From: Anaerolineales bacterium
Lineage (GTDB): Bacteria > Chloroflexota > Anaerolineae > Anaerolineales > UBA4823
Length of the DNA: 64,000 nucleotides
Assembly: GCA_003105035.1 (NCBI GenBank)
Contig: PQAL01000043.1
Coordinates: 1 to 64,000, forward strand
Direction of reading: 5' to 3'
Position 1 is the stretch's first letter; each line of letters opens with the position of its first letter. The notes below the pieces were generated by a model that saw only the letters and a program-made list of their open reading frames with translations, was not told the DNA's origin and ran no database searches. Positions 9,488-17,818 of this stretch are shown here, one piece after another. The position numbers and the translations under genes were made by a program.

Positions 9488-10210
9488 ATGTTAGCGCAGA
9501 TCAGCCAGCTGGCAGATCCGATTGGAGCGATCATCGGTTTTATCCTGACGATCATGGTGCTCAGCTATATCATAGGCGACAATTTTCTTTTCCGCCTGGC
9601 GATTCACATATTTATTGGTGCTGCATCCGGGTATGCTGCCATCTTGATCATTTACAACGTACTTTGGTACCAGGTACTCGTGCCGATCCTCCAGATATTT
9701 GCCACCGGTAACCTGGATGGTTTGCTGCCCTATGCGGTCCAGGTTGCTCCCGCTGTCCTCCTGGGTCTTTGGATGATGACCAAGCTGTCTCCCCGCCTAT
9801 CCCGCTATGGAACCCCGGTCCTGGCTTTCCTGACCGGTGTTGGGGCCGCCACGGTGATTGCCGGTGCGGTAATGGGCACGATTTTCCCCCAGGTTGGGGC
9901 TTCCGCTAATCTGCTCAACAAAAATTACGCCCCTGCTGAGATGAGCAGCATCGTCGGGTGGTTTATTAACGGGTTGGTAGTTATCGCCGGCACCGTTACC
10001 ACGCTGATCTACTTTCAATTTGGCCTGAAGCGCCGGGAAGACGGCCTGCCTGCCCAACGACCGGTTGTTTTGGAATACTTATCGACCGTTGGTCAGGGTT
10101 TCATCATTATTACCCTGGGAGTCCTGTTTACTGGGGTGTATCTTGCTGCTCTCACGGCGTTGATTGATCGGATCGGTTATCTTTGGAATGTCATTATGCG
10201 CTTTTTCTAA
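9488..10210 (+). CDS. Multi-helix hypothetical membrane protein
   Basis: A 240-residue integral membrane protein of unrecognised family. Six or seven hydrophobic segments are visible: about 10-33, 38-62, 66-78, 84-101, 108-130, 151-175 and 203-228. It lacks charged catalytic motifs that would suggest an enzyme. It sits eight bases after the zinc-ribbon gene and twelve before the ASKHA gene, inside the operon. It probably forms the membrane core together with the six-helix protein at 6929. Confidence 0.55.
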   Translation: MLAQISQLADPIGAIIGFILTIMVLSYIIGDNFLFRLAIHIFIGAASGYAAILIIYNVLWYQVLVPILQIFATGNLDGLLPYAVQVAPAVLLGLWMMTKLSPRLSRYGTPVLAFLTGVGAATVIAGAVMGTIFPQVGASANLLNKNYAPAEMSSIVGWFINGLVVIAGTVTTLIYFQFGLKRREDGLPAQRPVVLEYLSTVGQGFIIITLGVLFTGVYLAALTALIDRIGYLWNVIMRFF

Positions 10211-10222
10211 TGTGAAATCGTT

Positions 10223-11989
10223 ATGCCTACCTCACTCATTGATGCTGACTCAGTCCTGGCGATAGAAATTGGTACGGTTAACACACGGGTGATTCTTTTC
10301 GACGTGGTGGAAGGTCGCTATCGTTTTCTGGGGCAGGGTAGTGTGCCCACCACCATAGGTGCTCCCAGCAACGATGTCTCCGTGGGTGTGAAAGCCGCTC
10401 TAGACCAGCTGCATGATATTACTGGTCGGGTGTTGTTTAACGCTGAAGGACAGCTGGTCATCCCCTCACAGCCCAGTGGGGTTGGTGTGGATGCCTGTGT
10501 GGCGACGGTATCTGTTGGACCTCCGCTAAAAGTAGTGGCGCTCGGTCTGCTGGAGGATGTTTCGGCAGAGAGCGCAAGAAATCTGGCTTCCACCACATAT
10601 GCCAGGGTAGTCGAAACGATGAGTTTGAACGACCGGCGAGATACAGTGCAGCGTTTGGATTGCATCCTGCAAGCCCATCCCGATCTGATCGTTGTAGCCG
10701 GCGGCATGGAGGGTGGTGCCACGAAATCGGTGCTTAACTTACTCGAAGCAGTTGGATTGGCTTGTTACCTGATGCCAAAGGACCTGCGCCCCGAAGTGCT
10801 TTATGCCGGGAATTCTGCCCTTGTGAAGGATGTACAGGAATCCATCGGCAGCCTGGTGAATTTACACACTGCCCCGAACGTTCGCCCCTCCTATGAGAGT
10901 GAGCAGCTCACCCCTTCTCAGCCTGCCCTGGCACAGGTCTATCGCCTGGTACGATCGCGGCAAATCCGGGGCATCCTCGAAGTGGATTCGTGGACTGGCA
11001 ACCATTTATTGCCGGCTGCAACTGCCTTTGGCCGTACCATCCGTTACATTAGTAAGGAATATGCCAAGTCCCGTAAGGGAGTGTTGGGTATCGATGTGGG
11101 TGCTTCCGCCACGACAGTTGCTTCGGCATTTGCGGGCGATTTGCGCTTGAGTATTCACCCAGGGCTTGGTTTGGGTGAAAACCTGCCCGAAATACTCGAT
11201 ATGTGCTCCCTGAGTGATGTTACCCGTTGGGTCATGGTCGACGTCCCCGATAGTTACGTGCGGGATTACATTTATCACAAAGCACTCTATCCCTCTAGTT
11301 TGCCCATTTCACCGGAGGAGCTGGCCATCGAGCAGGCGATTGCCTGCCAGGCTATGCACCTGGCGGTGAAGCAGGCCAGCAAGGCCTATCCTGCCAATGT
11401 GCCCGGCACACGGTCCAATCTACTTCCCTGGTTTGAGCCGATCATCGCCTCAGGCAGTGTGCTGACCAAAGCACCCAATCGTAGCCAGGCGTTGTTGATG
11501 GTCGTCAACGGATTGCAGCCCACCGGGGTTACCACGGTAGCGCTTGACCGGAACAATCTGGCCGCCTCCCTGGGTGCCACGGCAAGTGTCACCCCACTGT
11601 TGACCATCCAATCCTTGGATGCCACGAATTTTGTAAATTTGGGCACGATCATATCTCCCGTTGGCACTGCCCCGCTGGGTACGCCCATCCTGCGCGTGCG
11701 CATGACAAACGACAGTGGAGCTGAGTCGGAGCAGGAAGTACGACACGGAGCGCTGGCTGTGTTTAAACTACCCGCAGGCCAGGCTGGAACCCTCCACCTC
11801 ACCCCGCTGCATAAATTTGACGTTGGTATGGGAGGGTTTGGCAGAGGTGGCACGGTAAAAGTAATCGGTGGTGCCTTGGGCGTGATTATCGATGCGCGCG
11901 GCCGCCCCCTACGTTTACAAGCGGAGCCTTCCAGGCGCCGGGATTCCCTCAATAAATGGCTGGCTGCCGTCAGCGCGGGGCAGGCATAA
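10223..11989 (+). CDS. MutL-type ASKHA-fold protein (glutamate mutase MutL-like)
   Basis: A 588-residue protein resembling MutL, named from glutamate mutase operons and belonging to the ASKHA (actin/Hsp70-type ATPase) superfamily. Two phosphate-binding-like motifs are seen: AIEIGTVNTRVILFD near residues 13-27 and GIDVGASATTVAS near 290. The C-terminal block ISPVGTAPLGTPILRVRM near 475-492 and the GGALGVIIDARGRPLRLQ block near 551-568 also fit. No glutamate mutase subunit is near, and all other genes of the operon encode membrane or surface proteins. A scaffold or motor role (compare FtsA or PilM) is therefore more plausible here than B12-enzyme reactivation. That role is inference. Confidence 0.7.
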   Translation: MPTSLIDADSVLAIEIGTVNTRVILFDVVEGRYRFLGQGSVPTTIGAPSNDVSVGVKAALDQLHDITGRVLFNAEGQLVIPSQPSGVGVDACVATVSVGPPLKVVALGLLEDVSAESARNLASTTYARVVETMSLNDRRDTVQRLDCILQAHPDLIVVAGGMEGGATKSVLNLLEAVGLACYLMPKDLRPEVLYAGNSALVKDVQESIGSLVNLHTAPNVRPSYESEQLTPSQPALAQVYRLVRSRQIRGILEVDSWTGNHLLPAATAFGRTIRYISKEYAKSRKGVLGIDVGASATTVASAFAGDLRLSIHPGLGLGENLPEILDMCSLSDVTRWVMVDVPDSYVRDYIYHKALYPSSLPISPEELAIEQAIACQAMHLAVKQASKAYPANVPGTRSNLLPWFEPIIASGSVLTKAPNRSQALLMVVNGLQPTGVTTVALDRNNLAASLGATASVTPLLTIQSLDATNFVNLGTIISPVGTAPLGTPILRVRMTNDSGAESEQEVRHGALAVFKLPAGQAGTLHLTPLHKFDVGMGGFGRGGTVKVIGGALGVIIDARGRPLRLQAEPSRRRDSLNKWLAAVSAGQA

Positions 11990-12056
11990 TGGCATTCTTT
12001 GTGCACCCAACTTCTAATAGTCAGTTTTGTGCAGGGCTTGTTTCGGAGAACTAAGC

Positions 12057-13112
12057 ATGCAGGCACCGCTTACGCATTTTATTTCAGCAGCTGCGATCCA
12101 ACGGGAGAGGCTAATGCCTGCCAGCGGGCGAATCGTTGCCAGGCGTGGTCAGCAGGTTAACCCGAACGATGTTGTTGCTGAAGCCATGCTCCGCCCGGAG
12201 CATTTGGTGCTGGATATTGCCAGAGGTTTGGGTCTGTCAGCCAATGATGCTGACCACTATATCCAGCGTCGGGCTGGCGATGAGGTTGGTGAAGGGGATG
12301 TCATCGCCGGACCAGTTGGGCTCGGGCGACGGGTAATTCGCACGCCCCGCTCTGGCACCGTGGTGATCGCCGGGGGTGGCCAGGTATTGCTGGAGCTGGA
12401 AGGCGAATTCACCGAGCTGCTGGCAGGCTATCCGGGGACAGTCGCTGATATTGTAGGTGATCGAGGCGTGCTGATCGAATCGACTGGCTCTCTCCTCCAG
12501 GGGGTATGGGGGAATGGCAGGATCAATTATGGGTTATTGAACCTCCTGGCGCACGCACCTGAGGATGAGCTTACCACCGGGATGATGGATGTGAGCTTGC
12601 GAGGCTCGGTGGTCATGGGAGCGTATTGCGGAGACGAAAGAGTCCTTCAAGCTGGTGAAGAGCTTCCCATTCGCGGCATGATCTTAGCCAGCATGGATTC
12701 TGCGTTGTGCTCAATCGCCAGGGGTTTAAGTTATCCCATTGTGCTCCTGGAAGGTTTTGGAAAGCTAGCCATGAACCCTGACGCGTTCAACATCCTGGTT
12801 TCAGGCTCGCGCAGGGAGGCGGCTTTAATCGCCGAGCCGTGGGATCGGATCAGGAATACCCGCCCCGAAGTGGTCATCAGCCTGCCAGAAGGCGTGCGCC
12901 CCGAGATACCCGCCGAATCGAAACCTTTTGCCAGCGGGCAAACCGTTCGGGTGATCAGCCCACCTTATAAATCGATGGTAGGTACATTGACCAATCTGCA
13001 GGCCGGTTTATCGGTCTTGCCGAGCGGGCTTCGCGCGGAAACAGCCGGTGTTCGTCTGGCGAATGGTGATATCGTCCAGATTCCCCTGGCTAATCTTGAG
13101 GTAATTAAGTGA
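12057..13112 (+). CDS. Hypothetical protein with barrel-sandwich and KOW-like domains
   Basis: A 351-residue soluble protein. The N-terminal third has repeated beta patterns (SGRIVARRGQQVNPNDVVAE, then AGDEVGEGDVIAGPVG and RTPRSGTVVIAGGG), like the barrel-sandwich folds of lipoyl-type or RnfC-type proteins. The C-terminal 60 residues carry a KOW-like motif (GQTVRVISPPYKSMVGTLTN) ending in VQIPLANLEVI. The start ATG 12057 follows CGGAGAA. It comes 67 bases after the ASKHA gene. It could be an adaptor binding the ASKHA protein or a nucleic acid; I cannot decide between these. Confidence 0.55.
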   Translation: MQAPLTHFISAAAIQRERLMPASGRIVARRGQQVNPNDVVAEAMLRPEHLVLDIARGLGLSANDADHYIQRRAGDEVGEGDVIAGPVGLGRRVIRTPRSGTVVIAGGGQVLLELEGEFTELLAGYPGTVADIVGDRGVLIESTGSLLQGVWGNGRINYGLLNLLAHAPEDELTTGMMDVSLRGSVVMGAYCGDERVLQAGEELPIRGMILASMDSALCSIARGLSYPIVLLEGFGKLAMNPDAFNILVSGSRREAALIAEPWDRIRNTRPEVVISLPEGVRPEIPAESKPFASGQTVRVISPPYKSMVGTLTNLQAGLSVLPSGLRAETAGVRLANGDIVQIPLANLEVIK

Positions 13113-13150
13113 AGGTCGGGTAGAATAGGGTTGTGTGAGGAGAGCGAACG

Positions 13151-13777
13151 ATGGCCTTTACAGACATGAACGACATTGAAAACGAGTTGGGTGAGGAAAA
13201 GCCGCCAGAGAGGAATGGCAACCGCACATTTCTGATCATCGCCGGCACTTTAGGTGGGATCATGGTTTTGGCACTGCTCTGCATCGCCGGCCTCGCCTTA
13301 TATCGCTACTTGCCCAGCCAACAGGCAGCCCAGGTGGCAAAAGCTACCCAGGCTGCTCAAGATACAGCTGTGGCGCTCTCTGCCAGCCAGACAGCTTCCT
13401 TACCAACCGCCACAGCTACACGCCGCCCTACATCAACCCCCACCAACACTCCCATGCCTACCAATACACCGGTCGTCGTAATCGTTCCGACCAAATCACC
13501 GACCATGGATGTGGCTGTAGCCACCCGCAATGCCTTGCTCACCCAAACTGCGGTTCACTCAATGGTCACCATCACCTCGGCGGCGCCTACCAGCACCGCA
13601 CCTATCAATGCTACTTCAGTGTCTCAGCAACCCACCTCAACCTTGCCCAGAGCTACCTCAACAGCCCTGCCAGGCACTGGTATCGCTGACGAGTTGGGCA
13701 CTCCTGGACTGGTTGCGGCAGCATTTGCTCTGGTGTTGGTGATCTTTGTTGTACGCAAGTTACGCACCGCTCTCTAG
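13151..13777 (+). CDS. Surface protein with Thr-rich region and LPxTG-like C-terminus
   Basis: A 208-residue protein with one N-terminal membrane helix (about residues 26-48), a long Ala/Thr/Pro-rich extracytoplasmic region (65-175), and a C-terminal tripartite signal. That signal is LPGTG near residue 174, a hydrophobic helix (LVAAAFALVLVIFVV) and a basic tail (RKLRTAL). This is the layout recognised by sortases. A good ribbosomal site (GAGGAGAG) precedes ATG 13151, and TAGAAT near 13118 could be a local promoter. It closes the plus-strand operon before a terminator. No sortase gene is seen in the window. Confidence 0.6.
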   Translation: MAFTDMNDIENELGEEKPPERNGNRTFLIIAGTLGGIMVLALLCIAGLALYRYLPSQQAAQVAKATQAAQDTAVALSASQTASLPTATATRRPTSTPTNTPMPTNTPVVVIVPTKSPTMDVAVATRNALLTQTAVHSMVTITSAAPTSTAPINATSVSQQPTSTLPRATSTALPGTGIADELGTPGLVAAAFALVLVIFVVRKLRTAL

Positions 13778-13798
13778 CAGGATTGCCCATTAAACACA

Positions 13799-13846
13799 AA
13801 TCGGGATCCATCAATAAAAAGGATCCCGATTTTTTATTTTTTTTCT
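13799..13846. terminator. Bidirectional terminator between convergent genes
   Basis: ATCGGGATCC (arm ending at 13809) pairs with GGATCCCGAT at 13821-13830, followed by TTTTTTATTTTTTTTT. The other strand reads into a shorter T tract (ATTTGTGTTTAA). It ends the long plus-strand operon and probably the phosphohexomutase gene. Confidence 0.9.
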
Positions 13847-13847
13847 G

Positions 13848-15308
13848 CTATACCACCAGGGTAGCTATCTTTTCACCGTATCCCAGTAGGGCCCGCACCA
13901 TTTCCGGGCTGCGTCCCTCGGCGTATACCCTCAACACCGGTTCTGTGCCGGATGGCCGGATGAGCATCCATGAGCCATCTGCAATCATGTACTTGACCCC
14001 ATCTACGGTGGATATATCGCTTACTTTTTCTCCGCCAATCTCTGCCGGTGCTTCTTCCACCAACATACGGCTCATGACCTGCTTCGAGACCGGATGGCTT
14101 AAGCGCAAGTCAGTACGTTGATAAAAAGAGGGACCTACTTCCCTCAGCAAATCTTCCACTAGCTCGTAAAGGGTCACCCCCGATTCTGCCACAATCTCGA
14201 GCAGCAGCAGGCCCATGATAATCCCATCGCCTTCCGGGATATGCCCATGGAAGGATATACCCCCCGATTCTTCCCCACCAATCAACACATCGCCCTTGAG
14301 CATGTAATCGGCAATATGGTTGAAACCAACAGGGGTCTCATACATGGGAAGATCGTAGCGCTTTGCCAGCCGGTCGATCATGCTGGTGGTGGAGACGGTG
14401 CGGATGACCGGCCCACGCCAGCCGCGTTTTTCAACCAGGTATCGCAGAGACAATGCCATGATCCTATGTGGATCGACGAAATTTCCCCGCCCGTCCATTG
14501 CTCCGATACGGTCGGCATCGCCATCGGTGACTAACCCCAGGTCGCCCATCCCCATGCTGATGGCGCTGGCCAGCGCTCCCAGGTAGCGTCCGATTGGCTC
14601 GGGATGTACCCCACCAAAGCCAGGGTTAAGCTCGGCACGTATCTCCTGCACTTCACAGCCGGTACCCTGCAGGATGCCCTTGATCACCCCTCGTCCTGAG
14701 CCATACATTGAGTCAACCACCACACGCTGTGGGTGTTCGGCAATCAGGTCGAAGTTGATCAGCTTGCGCAGGTGGTCATAATACGATGGAAGGGGGTTAA
14801 AGCGCTGGATGAGACCAGTCTGGCGCGCCTGATCAAAATCCATCTGGTTTGGACCACGGCTACGCTCCTCGTTGTCATTCAGATAGACTTCCACTCTGCG
14901 GCACTGTTCGGGCAGTGCCGAGCCGCCGTAAGCGGCTTTCAGCTTCACCCCGTTGTAGCGGGGTGCATTATGCGAGGCAGTGATCATCACACCGCCGATG
15001 GCACCTTGCTGGCGTACAGCGAATGAAATGACCGGCGTAGGCGCATCGGATTGTGCTAGCAATACTTTGTAACCATTTGCAGCCAGCACCCGCGCCATGT
15101 CGGCTGCGTAGCGGTCGGAGAGGAAACGTGTATCAAAACCCACCACCATCTTGTGCATGTCAATCTCGCTTAAGTCGGTATTGCTATTCAGCCAATGCTC
15201 TGACCCGACTGCATCCGCGATTGCCTGGCCCACCAGGCGCAAGTTGTGAAAGGTGAACGTATCTGAAATGACTGCCCGCCAGCCATCGGTTCCAAAATGG
15301 ATGGGCAT
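13848..15308 (-). CDS. Phosphoglucomutase/phosphomannomutase family protein
   Basis: A 486-residue alpha-D-phosphohexomutase that interconverts hexose 1- and 6-phosphates. All four family signatures are present: FGTDGWRAVIS at 5-15 (sugar-nucleotide start region), the phosphoserine loop MITASHNAPRYNG near 110, the metal-binding DGDADRIGAMD near 242, and the sugar-specificity loop GGEESGGISF near 325. RPSGTEPVLRVYAE near 450 binds substrate phosphate. AGGAGGATG upstream of ATG 15308 sets the start. The sequence does not decide between glucose and mannose; a bifunctional PGI/PMI is encoded at 55332. Confidence 0.94.
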   Translation of the reverse strand: MPIHFGTDGWRAVISDTFTFHNLRLVGQAIADAVGSEHWLNSNTDLSEIDMHKMVVGFDTRFLSDRYAADMARVLAANGYKVLLAQSDAPTPVISFAVRQQGAIGGVMITASHNAPRYNGVKLKAAYGGSALPEQCRRVEVYLNDNEERSRGPNQMDFDQARQTGLIQRFNPLPSYYDHLRKLINFDLIAEHPQRVVVDSMYGSGRGVIKGILQGTGCEVQEIRAELNPGFGGVHPEPIGRYLGALASAISMGMGDLGLVTDGDADRIGAMDGRGNFVDPHRIMALSLRYLVEKRGWRGPVIRTVSTTSMIDRLAKRYDLPMYETPVGFNHIADYMLKGDVLIGGEESGGISFHGHIPEGDGIIMGLLLLEIVAESGVTLYELVEDLLREVGPSFYQRTDLRLSHPVSKQVMSRMLVEEAPAEIGGEKVSDISTVDGVKYMIADGSWMLIRPSGTEPVLRVYAEGRSPEMVRALLGYGEKIATLVV

Positions 15309-15431
15309 GAAAACATCCTCCTGTTTGTAAATAGGGTGGGTTTATTCTATCACAAGCTAATCTCTCAGCTGGAGATACCACCAATACCCCGGCTCATCGG
15401 AAGCATTGATTCAAAAGAAAAGCAATGTTCA

Positions 15432-15440
15432 TGCTAGAAT
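15432..15440 (+). promoter_or_regulatory. Extended -10 promoter, leaderless start for gene 15447
   Basis: TGC followed by TAGAAT, six bases before ATG 15447. No ribosome binding site is present. Confidence 0.6.
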
Positions 15441-15446
15441 CAGGTT

Positions 15447-17159
15447 ATGCCCGGTAATCACCAACAGCTGATCGCCATACTCCAAAAGCTCAGCTTATTT
15501 GCTGGCCTGAACGATGGCCAGCTGGAGCAGGTGGCTGGTTATATCCACCCTTTAAACATGAAGGAGGGTGATACCCTTCACCTGGAAGGCACGAAATGCC
15601 CATTTTTTATTATCGTTTCGGGTAAGCTGCGTTTCACATCCCTTAAGAAGGGCATCGAGATTGGTGGTTATTCCTTGAGGGCAGGCGATTTTTGCGGTGC
15701 CGATGTCGTGCTGCGGGGAAAACCTCAAACATTTAACCTCACAGCCTTGCAACCTGCTTTGTTGTTCAGCATCCAGGTGGATAGGCTGCGTTTATTGGTC
15801 AATGCCATCCCATTGCTTACTAAAAACATTAAAAAGCAGGCGGCCTGGTACACCCTAATCCATTCAAAGCCATTTGCCTGGCTGGGGGAGGAAGAGACGG
15901 TAAAGGTTATCTGCCGTAAACATCCAGCCTACCTGTTGGTTCTGGAGCTTGGGCCATTGCTGGCATCTTGGGCTGGGTTGTTGGTGATCTTGTTTGCTTC
16001 GCAGCTAGCTACCACTTCATTCCGTGTGGTGGCGGGCTGGTTTGGCGCAGCGGTGGTGGCTGCCGCTTGCCTTTGGGCGATATGGCGGTTTTATGATTGG
16101 GGCAATGATTATTACATCCTCACCGATGAGCGCATCGTCTGGTTGGAGCGCACGGTGGCTATATATGACAGCCGGCAGGAAGCACCCTTGGTGGCGATTA
16201 AATCTGGAGAGACCAAATCGGGCCTGGTCGGGCGCTGGTTGGGTTATGGAGACCTGATCAACGAGACATTCATGGGGCAGATATTTTTCCGCCACATCGG
16301 GAATCCCGCTCAAATCAAGAGCCTGGTAGATACGGAGCGCAGGCTGGCCCTCGAGCGCCAGATGTCAACGGATATCCATACCATCGAGGGAAAGATCAGA
16401 GAGAAAATCGAGCCATCCCAGGCAGCTACCGTGCCTGTCAACGTGAATGATCAAGTCATGGAGACGCAACCCAACACTCCCTCCCGGCAGGAGACTCAGT
16501 TCCTGCCGGAGAAAATCTCATTCTGGCAGGCCTTACTGGCGCGTTTCCAAATGCGTCGCGAAGTAAACGGGGTGATCACCTACCGCAAGCACTTCTACAT
16601 TCTGTTTCGAATGACCCTTGTACCGGCCGGTTGCACGCTGGCTGCAATCTTTGCCACCAGCCTGTTGTATGCCTGGCGCGTGCAGGGCTTAATCAGTCTA
16701 TGGTCCCCAGGCACAATCCTGCTCGCGGGTGTTGGGTTAACGGTATCGGCTTTCCTGTGGTGGTTGTATAAATTCATCGATTGGAGCAATGATATTTACC
16801 GGCTCACCCCTGAAAAGATCATTGATAGTGAGCGCAAGCCCCTTGGAGATGAGATCACTAAATCCGCTCCACTTGAAAACATCATCGGTTTGGATTACGA
16901 GCGGCTCGGTTTTTTGGGTGTGGTGCTGAATTTCGGCAATGTGATGATTAATATCGGCACCGAAAACAAATTTATTTTTTACGGCATCCATAATCCAGCC
17001 AGGGCTCAGAGCGATATTTTCCAATACATGTTTGAACGGCGTCGCAAGAAGCTGAAGTCAGATACCATGCAAGAGCAGGAACGCGTCTCCAGCTATATTG
17101 CTGCCTACCATCGCCAGGTGGAAGACCTGCATCGACCGAAAGAACCTCCCCAAATTTGA
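15447..17159 (+). CDS. Membrane protein with cNMP-binding domain and two PH-type modules
   Basis: A 570-residue protein. Residues 12-125 are a cyclic-nucleotide-binding fold (LQKLSLFAGLNDGQLEQVAG, then EGDTLHLEGTKCPFFIIVSG). The canonical RxA phosphate cassette is not evident, so ligand binding is uncertain. Two copies of a membrane-PH module follow. Copy 1 has helices at about 163-215 and then FYDWGNDYYILTDERIVWLE. Copy 2 has helices near 390-445 and then FIDWSNDIYRLTPEKIIDSE. The copies are separated by a charged linker (300-350). The ATG has a promoter -10 six bases upstream. The specific role is unknown; sensing at the inner membrane surface is likely. Confidence 0.75.
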   Translation: MPGNHQQLIAILQKLSLFAGLNDGQLEQVAGYIHPLNMKEGDTLHLEGTKCPFFIIVSGKLRFTSLKKGIEIGGYSLRAGDFCGADVVLRGKPQTFNLTALQPALLFSIQVDRLRLLVNAIPLLTKNIKKQAAWYTLIHSKPFAWLGEEETVKVICRKHPAYLLVLELGPLLASWAGLLVILFASQLATTSFRVVAGWFGAAVVAAACLWAIWRFYDWGNDYYILTDERIVWLERTVAIYDSRQEAPLVAIKSGETKSGLVGRWLGYGDLINETFMGQIFFRHIGNPAQIKSLVDTERRLALERQMSTDIHTIEGKIREKIEPSQAATVPVNVNDQVMETQPNTPSRQETQFLPEKISFWQALLARFQMRREVNGVITYRKHFYILFRMTLVPAGCTLAAIFATSLLYAWRVQGLISLWSPGTILLAGVGLTVSAFLWWLYKFIDWSNDIYRLTPEKIIDSERKPLGDEITKSAPLENIIGLDYERLGFLGVVLNFGNVMINIGTENKFIFYGIHNPARAQSDIFQYMFERRRKKLKSDTMQEQERVSSYIAAYHRQVEDLHRPKEPPQI

Positions 17160-17170
17160 CCAAATTAGGG

Positions 17171-17176
17171 TAAAAT
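17171..17176 (+). promoter_or_regulatory. -10 element, leaderless start for def
   Basis: TAAAAT with seven bases to ATG 17184. It lacks the upstream TG seen at similar sites, and no ribosome binding site is present. Confidence 0.5.
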
Positions 17177-17183
17177 ATTCGCC

Positions 17184-17699
17184 ATGACTGTCAGAGAAAT
17201 TGTTGCACTCCCGCAGGCCATCCTGCGGCACAAAGCTCATAAAGTAAGTGATTTTGGACCCGGCTTCCAATCGCTTGTGGATGATATGGTGGAAACCATG
17301 CGCCAGGCGCCTGGTGTCGGCCTGGCTGCCCCTCAGGTGGACGAGTCCCTCCGCTTAGCCGTGATCGAATTTGGTGATGAAGAGGACGAGGAAGTGCCGC
17401 CGAAACTCTATGTGATAGCCAACCCCCAGATCACACGCACATCTTCCGATACGCTGGTGGGCACTGAAGGCTGCCTGTCTATCCCAGGCATCCAGGGGGA
17501 TGTGGAACGCTTTGCTGCAGTCACGGTGAAAGGCTTGAACCGCCAGGGCAAACCGATGACGGTCAAGGCCAAAGGCTGGCTGGCGCGCATTTTCCAACAC
17601 GAGATCGACCACCTGGATGGGATTTTGTTTGTCGACCGGGCAGAAAAGGTCTGGCAGGCTGCCGAGCACCAGGGTCAGGTCAGTCCAGACCGGGTATAA
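17184..17699 (+). CDS. def: Peptide deformylase
   Basis: A 171-residue metalloenzyme removing the formyl group from nascent N-terminal Met. The three diagnostic motifs are present: GVGLAAPQV near residues 43-51, EGCLSIPG near 95-102 (metal-binding Cys) and QHEIDHLDG near 137-145 (two metal-binding His and the catalytic Glu). Length is normal. It begins directly behind a -10 element and precedes recF by about 120 bases; recF has its own promoter. Confidence 0.96.
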   Translation: MTVREIVALPQAILRHKAHKVSDFGPGFQSLVDDMVETMRQAPGVGLAAPQVDESLRLAVIEFGDEEDEEVPPKLYVIANPQITRTSSDTLVGTEGCLSIPGIQGDVERFAAVTVKGLNRQGKPMTVKAKGWLARIFQHEIDHLDGILFVDRAEKVWQAAEHQGQVSPDRV

Positions 17700-17745
17700 G
17701 CTGCTCTAAAGCTAGTTCTCTCCATTTATTTGCAACTGCTCTCTT

Positions 17746-17754
17746 TGATATAAT
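17746..17754 (+). promoter_or_regulatory. Extended -10 promoter for recF
   Basis: TGA followed by a perfect TATAAT. Transcription should begin near 17761, just before the hairpin at 17769-17800. Confidence 0.6.
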
Positions 17755-17768
17755 CTAGGTAAGTTTGG

Positions 17769-17800
17769 AAATGCCACGGCCACCCAAATCCGTGGCATTT
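17769..17800 (+). promoter_or_regulatory. Perfect 11-bp stem-loop in the recF leader
   Basis: AAATGCCACGG at 17769-17779 pairs without mismatch with CCGTGGCATTT at 17790-17800 around a ten-base loop. It begins within about ten bases of the predicted transcript start and ends just before the recF start region. Only three T follow, so it is a poor terminator. It may stabilise the mRNA or control initiation. Confidence 0.6.
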
Positions 17801-17818
17801 ACATGATTGTCTGAGGCA

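Noticed and set aside
11386-12066. 226-codon open frame antisense to the ASKHA gene
   Set aside because: Low-complexity Arg/Ser/Pro composition typical of an antisense shadow, with no promoter or ribosome site.
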